This document shows positions 27,553 through 34,757 of a stretch of DNA of 64,000 nt, piece after piece. Every line of letters begins with the position of its first letter. The stretch's first letter is position 1. Position numbers and translations under genes: made by a program. Below the pieces are notes generated by a model that made no database searches, was not told the origin of the DNA, and saw only the letters and a list, made by a program, of their open reading frames with translations. Where the stretch lies: NCBI RefSeq assembly GCF_001984195.1, contig NZ_MTQN01000007.1, positions 186,001 through 250,000 of the forward strand, given 5' to 3'. The DNA is from Kribbella sp. ALI-6-A. Lineage in GTDB: Bacteria > Actinomycetota > Actinomycetes > Propionibacteriales > Kribbellaceae.

Positions 27553-28767
27553 ATGGAGGACGTGCCATCGACATTGCCCGAGGGAGAGGTCGCGCCCCGG
27601 GACGGGTCGCTGCCGGATGCCGCCGTCGCCGAGGCCGCGCACCGGCCGTTCGGCTTCTACCTGCACGTCCCGTTCTGCGCGTCCCGCTGCGGTTACTGCG
27701 ACTTCAACACCTACACCGCCAAGGAGCTCGGCGGCGGCGCCTCGCAGGCGTCGTACGCCGAGACAGCGGTGCAGGAGGTCCGGCTCGCGCGGCGGGTGCT
27801 GCCCGGCCTGGACCGGCCGGTCGAGACGGTGTTCTTCGGCGGCGGTACGCCGACCCTGTTGCCGGCCAGGGATCTGGGTGCGATGCTCAAGGCCGTTCGC
27901 GACGAGTTCGGGCTCGCGCCCGGCGCCGAGGTGACGACCGAAGCCAACCCCGAGTCCGTCGACCAGCGGTACCTGGAGGAACTGCTCGAGGCCGGCTTCA
28001 CCCGGGTCAGCTTCGGCATGCAGAGCGCCGCCTCCCACGTACTGCGCATCCTCGACCGGCAGCACACACCCGGCCGGGCCTTGGACGCCGTCAAGGAGGC
28101 GACCGCGGCCGGCTTCCGGCACGTCAACCTCGACCTCATCTACGGGACGCCGGGGGAGACGCTGGACGACTGGCGTGCCTCGCTGGAGTCGGCGCTATCC
28201 GCCGAGCCGGACCATGTCAGCGCCTACGCCCTGATCGTCGAAGACGGCACCCAGCTCGCCCGCCGGGTCCGCCGGGGCGAGCTGCCGATGCCGGACGACG
28301 ACGACCTCGCCGACAAGTACGTGCTCGCCGACGACCTGCTGACCAGCGCGGGACTCACCTGGTACGAGGTGTCGAACTGGGCCAAGGCCGACGACGCCCG
28401 CTGCCGGCACAACGAGCTGTACTGGCGCGGCGACACCTGGTGGGGCATCGGCCCCGGCGCGCACAGCCACGTCGGAGGAGTCCGCTGGTGGAATGTCAAA
28501 CACCCCAGCGCGTACGCCGAACGGATCGCCGCGGCCGAAAGCCCGGCGTACGCGCGGGAGATCCTGGACGAGGAGACCCGGCGCGTCGAGCGCGTGCTGC
28601 TCGAGATCCGGCTCCGGGCCGGCCTTCCGGTCGACGTACTGGATGCCGAGGGGCGGGCCGCGGTGCCGAAGCTGGCCGGTCTGGTCGAGCAGTCCGACGA
28701 GCGCCTGGTGCTCACTCGGCGTGGTCGGCTCCTGGCCGACGCGGTGGTCCGCGACCTGCTGCCCTGA
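27553..28767 (+). CDS. hemW: Radical SAM haem chaperone HemW
   Basis: The 404-residue protein resembles coproporphyrinogen III dehydrogenase (HemN). The radical-SAM cluster motif CxxxCxxC is Cys42, Cys46, Cys49 in HVPFCASRCGYCDF. GGGTPTLL and EANPESV, and the C-terminal HemN_C domain, follow. HemW binds haem and delivers it, and lacks the extra N-terminal Cys and length of true HemN. Start choice is ATG 27553 or GTG 27562, with GGAGGA overlapping the first. The gene usually lies near hrcA-dnaJ in actinobacteria, here about 14 kb away. Confidence 0.93.
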   Translation: MEDVPSTLPEGEVAPRDGSLPDAAVAEAAHRPFGFYLHVPFCASRCGYCDFNTYTAKELGGGASQASYAETAVQEVRLARRVLPGLDRPVETVFFGGGTPTLLPARDLGAMLKAVRDEFGLAPGAEVTTEANPESVDQRYLEELLEAGFTRVSFGMQSAASHVLRILDRQHTPGRALDAVKEATAAGFRHVNLDLIYGTPGETLDDWRASLESALSAEPDHVSAYALIVEDGTQLARRVRRGELPMPDDDDLADKYVLADDLLTSAGLTWYEVSNWAKADDARCRHNELYWRGDTWWGIGPGAHSHVGGVRWWNVKHPSAYAERIAAAESPAYAREILDEETRRVERVLLEIRLRAGLPVDVLDAEGRAAVPKLAGLVEQSDERLVLTRRGRLLADAVVRDLLP

Positions 28768-28905
28768 GGTCCGGGTAAGTCCGGACAAGTCAGCAAACTC
28801 CCAGGTAATACAGCATACGGTCATCGGCGCGGCGCTGACCGTGATCAAGTGGTCAGGTATGTACTGACGAAGGTGGCCCGGTATCTCAGCGTGACGATGT
28901 GGTCC

Positions 28906-28966
28906 TTGACACATCCGGTGGGAACGCTCGAAACTCAGGTCACTTTCCGAAAGGGGAGCGCTCTCA
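28906..28966 (+). promoter_or_regulatory. Promoter with two CebR-type operator candidates
   Basis: TTGACA (28906-28911), 18-bp spacer, GAAACT (28930-28935) give a good promoter. Within the spacer, TGGGAACGCTCGAA (28919-28932) and downstream GGGGAGCGCTCTCA (28953-28966) resemble the CebR/CelR operator TGGGAGCGCTCCCA; the second matches at 12 of 14 positions. Binding is inferred; the CebR-like LacI protein at 32081 is the likely regulator. Confidence 0.65.
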
Positions 28967-28995
28967 ACCCGTCCGAATCACAGGGAGCAACTCAC

Positions 28996-30324
28996 ATGCG
29001 GCCCAAGGCCCGCCTCCGCCCCCGCACCACCGTCGCCGTGCTCGCCTGCAGCCTCGCCTTGCTGGTCAGCTCCTGTGGCGGCAGCGACGAGCCCGACGCC
29101 GCGGCCGGCGACGCTGCCGACGGGCCCCGGGTCGAACTGACCATCGCGACGTTCAACGAGTTCGGCTACAGCGACCTCTACCGCGAGTACGAGGCCGCGC
29201 ACCCGAACGTCAAGATCACCGAACGCCGCGCCGCCACCGTCGACGAGCACATCAAGAACCTGGAGACCAACCTCGCGTCGGGGTCCGGGATGGCCGACAT
29301 CGAGGCGATGGAGGTCAGCTGGATCTACAAGTACCTGGCCAAGGCGGACAAGTTCGTCGATCTGCGCAAGTACGGCGCCGATGAGCTGTCGTCACGCTGG
29401 CTGGACTGGAAGGTCGCCGGCGCCACCGCTCCGGACGGCAAGATCATCGGCTACGGCACCGACATCGGGCCGGAGGCGATCTGCTACCGGCGCGACCTGT
29501 TCGCCAAGGCCGGACTGCCGACCGACCGGGCCGAGGTCGCCAAGCTCTTCCCCGACTGGGCGTCGTACTTCTCCTACGGGCGGCGGTTCAAGGCCAAGGT
29601 GCCGAACTCGGCCTGGTACGACTCGGCGGTGCTGACCTGGGAAGCGATGCGCAACCAGCTGATCGAGGCCTACTACTCCAACGAGGACCGCTACCTCGGC
29701 GACGAGAACGAGCTGCTGGTCAGGACCTGGAACCAGATCGTCGCGGGCAGCCAGGACGGGTTGTCGGCCAAGCTGCCGGCCTGGAGCGACGCCTGGACGA
29801 GGGCGTTCCGCTCGGACGCGTTCGCGACGATGGCCTGCCCCGGGTGGCTGCTCGGCGTGATCCAGGACAACGCGGGGTCGTTCGGCAAGGGCAAGTGGGA
29901 CGTCGCCGACGTGTTTCCCGGCGGTGGCGGGAACTGGGGCGGCTCGTACCTGACCGTGCCGACGCAGTCGACCCAGCAGGAGGAGGCCGCCAAGCTGGCC
30001 GCCTGGCTGACGGCGCCGGAGCAGCAGATCAAGGTGTTCAAGAAGGTCGGCTCGTTCCCGTCCACCGTCGACGCCTACGACGCCGAGCAGGTGAAGTCCC
30101 AGGTGAACGAGTACTTCAACAACGCGCCGGTCGGGCAGATCTTCATCAACCGGGCCAACAACGTGATCCTCAAGCAGCACAAGGGTCCGCGCGACGGTGA
30201 GATCAACCAGGTCTTCACCGACGCGCTCGAACGGGTGGACCAGGGCAAACAGTCCCCGCAGGCGGCGTGGAAGCAGGCGCTCCGCGACGCCGAGAAGGCG
30301 GCCAACACCAGAGTGGGCAACTGA
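28996..30324 (+). CDS. CebE-like sugar-binding lipoprotein (orphan CUT1 binding protein)
   Basis: The 442-residue family-1 binding protein has a signal peptide and lipobox (VSSCGGSDE) near residue 27. The mature part (ELTIATFNEFGYSDLYREYE, then AAHPNVKITERRA and GSGMADIEAMEV) resembles the cellobiose-binding CebE of actinobacteria. No permease or beta-glucosidase genes follow: a convergent SulP gene starts 3 bp after the stop, so the membrane partners must be elsewhere. GGGAG lies 9 bp upstream of the ATG. Control by the CebR-like sites at 28919 and 28953 is likely. The ligand is probably a beta-linked oligosaccharide, by inference. Confidence 0.85.
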   Translation: MRPKARLRPRTTVAVLACSLALLVSSCGGSDEPDAAAGDAADGPRVELTIATFNEFGYSDLYREYEAAHPNVKITERRAATVDEHIKNLETNLASGSGMADIEAMEVSWIYKYLAKADKFVDLRKYGADELSSRWLDWKVAGATAPDGKIIGYGTDIGPEAICYRRDLFAKAGLPTDRAEVAKLFPDWASYFSYGRRFKAKVPNSAWYDSAVLTWEAMRNQLIEAYYSNEDRYLGDENELLVRTWNQIVAGSQDGLSAKLPAWSDAWTRAFRSDAFATMACPGWLLGVIQDNAGSFGKGKWDVADVFPGGGGNWGGSYLTVPTQSTQQEEAAKLAAWLTAPEQQIKVFKKVGSFPSTVDAYDAEQVKSQVNEYFNNAPVGQIFINRANNVILKQHKGPRDGEINQVFTDALERVDQGKQSPQAAWKQALRDAEKAANTRVGN

Positions 30325-30327
30325 GTA

Positions 30328-31830
30328 CTAGCCGAGCGTGCCGGCCAGCCGTTCGTGGCGTTCGGCGCTGGCCGGGTTGAGGCCGACGATGCGCACGGTC
30401 TTGCCGTAGCGGGCGTACTTGGTGGTGATCGCGTCCAGCGTGGCGACGCTGGACGCGTCCCACACGTGCGAGTCGGTCAGGTCGATCAGCACCGTGCCCG
30501 GGTCGCCCCGGTAGTCGAACTGGTGTACCAAGTCGTTGCTGGAGGCAAAGAAGAGCGCGCCGCTGACGGCGTACACCTTCGTGTCGGGCTCCGAGGTGGG
30601 AACCTCGGTGACCTGGGTGAAGTGCGCGACCCGGCGGGCGAACAGCACCATCGCGACCAGGACGCCGACCACGACACCGATCGCCAGGTTGTGGGTCACC
30701 ACGACGACCACCACGGTCGCCAGCATCACGGTCGTCTCGCTGCGCGGCATTCGGCGCAGGGTCTTCGGCCGGATGCTGTGCCAGTCGAAGGTGCCGACCG
30801 AGACCATCACCATCACCGCGACCAGCGCCGCCATCGGAATCAGCCCGACCAGGTCACCGAGGCCGACCACCAGGATCAGCAGGAACGCGCCGGCCAGGAA
30901 CGTCGACACCCGGGTCCGGGCACCGCCGGCCTTCACGTTGATCATCGTCTGGCCGATCATCGCGCAGCCGCCCATGCCGCCGAACACCCCGGTGATCAGG
31001 TTCGCGACGCCCTGTCCCCACGCTTCACGGGTCTTGCCCGACGGGGTGTCGGTGACGTCGTCGACCAGCTTGGCGGTCATCAGCGACTCGAGCAGGCCGA
31101 CCAGCGCCATGCCCAGCGCGTACGGCGCGATGATGCGCAGCGTCTCCAGCGAGAACGGCACGTCCGGCCAGAACAGCGACGGCAGGCTGTCGGGGAGTTG
31201 ACCCTCGTCGCCGACCGTCGGCACGGACGCGTGCGTGAGCAGCACGAACCCGGCGACCAGCAGGATCGCGACCAAGGGCGCCGGGATCGCGGTGGTCAGC
31301 CGCGGCAGCAACACCATGACGGCGATGCCGGCCGCGACCAGCGGGTAGACCAGCCACGGGACGCCGACCAGGTGCGGCAGTTGCGCGAGAAAGATCAGGA
31401 TCGCCAGCGAGTTGACGAAGCCCACCATCACCGAACGCGGGATGAACCGCATCAGCCGCGCGACGCCGAGCAGCCCGAGCACCACCTGCAGTACGCCGGC
31501 CAGCAGCACCGTCGCGATCAGGTAGTCGAAGCCGTGGTCGCGCATCACCGGGGCGATCACCAGCGCGACCGCGCCGGTCGCGGCCGAGATCATCGCCGGC
31601 CGCCCGCCCAGGAACGCGATCGAGATCGCCATCGTCACCGACGCGAACAGCCCGACCCGCGGGTCGACCCCGGCGATGATCGAGAAGCTGATCGCCTCCG
31701 GGATCAGCGCCAGGGCGACGACCAGACCGGCCAGCGCCTCGGTCTTCAACCGTCGCGGCGACCGCAGGGCGGCCCGGACGGAGGTGAGGTCGGAGGCGGG
31801 CAGGGCTGACTCAGGCGTCAGCGAAGTCAT
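30328..31830 (-). CDS. SulP-family anion transporter with STAS domain
   Basis: The 500-residue inner-membrane protein has an N-terminal sulfate-transporter fold (LAGLVVALALIPEAISFSII; GGRPAMISAATGAVALVIAP) with about 10-12 membrane segments, then a C-terminal STAS domain from about residue 400 (VYAVSGALFFASS, VLIDLTDSHVWDASSVATL). SulP proteins import sulfate or bicarbonate; BicA-type bicarbonate transport is possible. The ATG at 31830 follows GGAGACTCC. The gene is divergent from the LacI regulator and convergent with the CebE-like gene. Confidence 0.9.
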   Translation of the reverse strand: MTSLTPESALPASDLTSVRAALRSPRRLKTEALAGLVVALALIPEAISFSIIAGVDPRVGLFASVTMAISIAFLGGRPAMISAATGAVALVIAPVMRDHGFDYLIATVLLAGVLQVVLGLLGVARLMRFIPRSVMVGFVNSLAILIFLAQLPHLVGVPWLVYPLVAAGIAVMVLLPRLTTAIPAPLVAILLVAGFVLLTHASVPTVGDEGQLPDSLPSLFWPDVPFSLETLRIIAPYALGMALVGLLESLMTAKLVDDVTDTPSGKTREAWGQGVANLITGVFGGMGGCAMIGQTMINVKAGGARTRVSTFLAGAFLLILVVGLGDLVGLIPMAALVAVMVMVSVGTFDWHSIRPKTLRRMPRSETTVMLATVVVVVVTHNLAIGVVVGVLVAMVLFARRVAHFTQVTEVPTSEPDTKVYAVSGALFFASSNDLVHQFDYRGDPGTVLIDLTDSHVWDASSVATLDAITTKYARYGKTVRIVGLNPASAERHERLAGTLG

Positions 31831-32080
31831 CAGGAGTCTCCAGGTGCGCGGGCACGGCCCGCCCGGGTCGCGCGTCGTTGCGCGAAGGTGGCGGACGAAG
31901 GTGAGCCAGAACGTGGCGGCTGCGGCGGACCTGCGGCCCTGCCGACGGGCAACTTTACCTCCCGTGCCTGTGCGGCCGCCCCGGGACCGAAGCGGCGAGA
32001 CGCATCAGGCGTGGATATGTCCGTCGGCCGGGCCGGAAAGGTACTACCGTGTGAAGGTCATTTCGTGTCAAGGAGGTCCC

Positions 32081-33100
32081 ATGGTTTTCGAGGGTCAGGA
32101 CGGTGGGACTCCGACGTTGGAGCAAGTGGCCGCGCTCGCCGGAGTGTCCCGGGCCACCGTGTCCCGCGTGGTGAACGGTTCGCCGAAGGTGCTGCCCGAC
32201 ACGGTCGCCGCGGTCGAGCGGGCGATCGGCCAGCTCGGCTACGTGCCGAACCGGGCCGCCCGCGCGCTGGTGACACGCCGGACGGACTCGGTCGCGCTGG
32301 TGATGCCCGAGCCGGACAGCCGGGTGTTCTCCGACCCGTTCTTCGCCGGCATCCTGCGCGGGGTGAGCCGCACGCTCGCACCGACCTCGTCGCAGCTGGT
32401 GCTGCTGATCGAGCCCGCCGAGGGCGACGACCAGCGCCTGCTGCGCTACCTGCGCGGCGGTCACGTCGACGGCGCGATCATCGTCAGCCACCACGGCCGC
32501 GACAACGTGCTGCAGGAACTGGCCCAGCTGCCGCTGCCGATCGTGTTCAGTGCGCGCCCGCTCGGCGTCGAGGTCCCGGTCGCCAGCGTGGACGTCGACA
32601 ACGTGGCCGGCGCCCGGACCGCGGTCGAGTACCTGCTCTCGAAGGGCCATCGGCGCATCGGCATCATCGCCGGGCCGCTCGACATGACCGCGGGCCTGGA
32701 CCGCCTGACCGGCTACCAGCAGGTCGCGGCCGAAGCGGGCTTCCCCGAGGCCGTCGTGATCGGCGACTTCACCGCCGAGGGCGGCGAGCAGGCGACCATC
32801 CAGCTGCTCGACGAGCACCCCGACCTGGACGCGATCTTCGTGGCCAACGACCTGATGGCGACCGCGACCTTGCGCGTGCTGTCCCAGCGCGGCCGCCGGG
32901 TGCCCGACGACGTCGCCGTGATCGGTTTCGACGACTCCGTGGTGGCGACGACGACCACGCCCCAGCTCACCACGATCCGCCAGCCGGTCGAGAAGCTGGG
33001 CGCGCGCCTGGCCGAGCTCCTGCTGGCCAAGGTCGGCGGCGCCGACCTGACCAGCCCGGAGATCTACGGCACCGAGCTGGTCGTCCGCGGCTCGGCCTGA
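32081..33100 (+). CDS. LacI-family regulator (CebR/CelR-like)
   Basis: The 339-residue repressor has an N-terminal HTH (PTLEQVAALAGVSRATVSRV) followed by VNGSPKVLPDTVAAVERAI and the hinge YVPNRAARALVTRRTD, then a periplasmic-binding-like sugar domain (DLDAIFVANDLMATATLRVL, DVAVIGFDDSVVATTTTPQL). The HTH and hinge closely follow the CebR pattern of cellobiose-operon repressors. AAGGAGG sits 6 bp upstream of the ATG. Probable targets are the operators upstream of the CebE-like gene at 28996. It may be lifted by cello-oligosaccharides; this is family inference. Confidence 0.88.
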   Translation: MVFEGQDGGTPTLEQVAALAGVSRATVSRVVNGSPKVLPDTVAAVERAIGQLGYVPNRAARALVTRRTDSVALVMPEPDSRVFSDPFFAGILRGVSRTLAPTSSQLVLLIEPAEGDDQRLLRYLRGGHVDGAIIVSHHGRDNVLQELAQLPLPIVFSARPLGVEVPVASVDVDNVAGARTAVEYLLSKGHRRIGIIAGPLDMTAGLDRLTGYQQVAAEAGFPEAVVIGDFTAEGGEQATIQLLDEHPDLDAIFVANDLMATATLRVLSQRGRRVPDDVAVIGFDDSVVATTTTPQLTTIRQPVEKLGARLAELLLAKVGGADLTSPEIYGTELVVRGSA

Positions 33101-33106
33101 CCGCGG

Positions 33107-33940
33107 TTACGGCGGGTCGTTCTGGAACTGGAACTGGACCCGGATCGAGGAGTCCAGGGACACCACGAGCGTCGTGTTCGACGGATTCCAGCGCTGCGGG
33201 ACGAGAAACAAGCGGTTGTCGCCGACAACCAGTACGCGCAGCCCACGGTAGCGGTAGTTGAAGGTCTGGCCCGCGCCCGGTCGCAGCGCCGTCTCCTCGA
33301 GCCCGGGAGAGCGCAGCTGCAGCCGTTCCTTGGTGTCCAGGATGACCGCCGGGAAGCGCCCGAGGTTCTCCGCGTCCGACTTGGCCAGGCCGCGGCCGGA
33401 GTACGCCGCGGTGGTCGCGGTCGCCCAGAACGCGCACGTCGTGGTGACCACACCGAGCAGCGCGATCAGGATCACCGGCGGACGCCGATCGGCCAGGTGC
33501 GCGGCGACGTAGGAGAGATAGCCGAGCGCGGCCGCCGCGAGGCCGATCACCAGCGGGACCACCAGTGCGTAGTACGGGACGTCGCCGATCGCCGGGTAGA
33601 GGAACAGCGCGATCACTCCCACCACGAGCAGAGCGGCGGCGGCCACGAGCGACCGGCGTACGGCGGTCTGAGTGGGCTTGATCGCGTTGTGCAGCAGCAG
33701 ACCCGCGACGGCGAGCAGGGTGAGGACGAGCAGGGGGACGAGCAGCGGCTGCGGACTGCGCATCACGTAGTCCTGCGTGCTCAGGCCGATCGTGTCGACG
33801 TCGATGCCGAAGTACTCGTACTGCGAACGCGCGGAGACGTAGCCGAAGTAGAACAGCAGTGCGCTGATCAGCGTGACCGGCGCGACGATGCCGGCCGCGA
33901 AGCTCACCCAGCGTTCGATCTGGGCCCGCTGCTCAGCCAT
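33107..33940 (-). CDS. Hypothetical multi-pass membrane protein
   Basis: The 277-residue protein is not recognised. Roughly residues 1-170 contain four to five membrane segments (for example VSFAAGIVAPVTLISALLFY and PLLVPLLVLTLLAVAGLLL). A C-terminal soluble part of about 100 residues follows, beta-rich, with VILDTKERLQL and RYRGLRVLVVGDNRLFLVP. Its first bases overlap the end of the upstream lipoprotein gene by 8 bp, so the two are translationally coupled and may form one envelope complex. Confidence 0.7.
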   Translation of the reverse strand: MAEQRAQIERWVSFAAGIVAPVTLISALLFYFGYVSARSQYEYFGIDVDTIGLSTQDYVMRSPQPLLVPLLVLTLLAVAGLLLHNAIKPTQTAVRRSLVAAAALLVVGVIALFLYPAIGDVPYYALVVPLVIGLAAAALGYLSYVAAHLADRRPPVILIALLGVVTTTCAFWATATTAAYSGRGLAKSDAENLGRFPAVILDTKERLQLRSPGLEETALRPGAGQTFNYRYRGLRVLVVGDNRLFLVPQRWNPSNTTLVVSLDSSIRVQFQFQNDPP

Positions 33941-34616
33941 CCGTGCCGGTCGGGCTCGGGGTCTCGTCCGGCACCGGTGACTCCTCCGGTGACGGTGACT
34001 CCTCCGGAGTGGGCGACTCCTCCGGCGGTACGACCTCGCCGTCGACGGTGATGGTCAGCCCGCCGGCCTGCAGGTAGTCGCTCTGCACCTTGGAACACAG
34101 GGCTTCGGATTCGCACGTCACGTCGCCGAAGAGGTTCAGCACGGAGTCACCCGGACCGACCTTCTCCAGCACCAGGTAGCAACTGGTTGCTCCGCTGCCG
34201 AACGCGCTGCCCTCCACGCACGCCGGTCCGTCCGGGCACGATCCCGAACCGAACCGCACCACCGAGGTGTCGGTCAGCTCGTAGCGGAGCACCTTGATCT
34301 GTACGCCGGACGGCAGTTCGCCGCCGTTCCAGCCGGGCGCGAAACAGGACCGGCCCTTGGCGTCGAACTCGACCTGACCACCGACCGGCAGCTTCGCGTT
34401 CTTGATCGCGGGCTTGGACTGCGGTGGCTGCGGCTGCTCGGCCTCGGTCGGCTCGACCGAGGGTTCGTCGGTGGTCTCCGAAGCGACCGGCGCACTGGTC
34501 GAGTCGCCAGGAGGCTGCTCGCTGCCGGCGTCGTCGGCGCTGCTCCCGCTCCCGTCCGAGCATCCCACCAGGCACAGCACCAGCAGGACCGTCGATGCCT
34601 CTCTCCACCGGGACAT
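33933..34616 (-). CDS. Hypothetical lipoprotein with Pro/Glu/Ser repeats
   Basis: The 227-residue secreted lipoprotein has a signal peptide with lipobox LCLVGC. After it come a Ser/Thr/Glu-rich linker, a central domain of about 120 residues with conserved-looking Cys pairs (SCFAPGWNGG, SCPDGPACVEGS, TSCYLVLE, CESEALCSK) and a C-terminal tail of tandem PEESP-type repeats. ATG 34616 is preferred to ATG 34622 because the GTGGGGG ribosome-binding site is about 8 bp away. Cys pairs suggest disulfides. No function is recognised. It overlaps the next gene by 8 bp. Confidence 0.65.
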   Translation of the reverse strand: MSRWREASTVLLVLCLVGCSDGSGSSADDAGSEQPPGDSTSAPVASETTDEPSVEPTEAEQPQPPQSKPAIKNAKLPVGGQVEFDAKGRSCFAPGWNGGELPSGVQIKVLRYELTDTSVVRFGSGSCPDGPACVEGSAFGSGATSCYLVLEKVGPGDSVLNLFGDVTCESEALCSKVQSDYLQAGGLTITVDGEVVPPEESPTPEESPSPEESPVPDETPSPTGTDG

Positions 34617-34757
34617 CAGCATCACCCCCACTGGCCAGGATGACCCCGGTGCGGCGACCCGGCAACAGTTCGGCCGGCTTTGTTCACTCTCCGCTGCCGA
34701 CCTCTGTTTCCGCCGCCGGGCCCGTGGTATCTCTCGTAGTGGACGAGGGGGGAAACC

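Noticed and set aside
28852..28868. Inverted repeat GTCAG-N7-CTGAC upstream of the CebE-like gene
   Set aside because: Arms are only 5 bp; likely chance in GC-rich DNA, and the CebR-type sites explain the region better.
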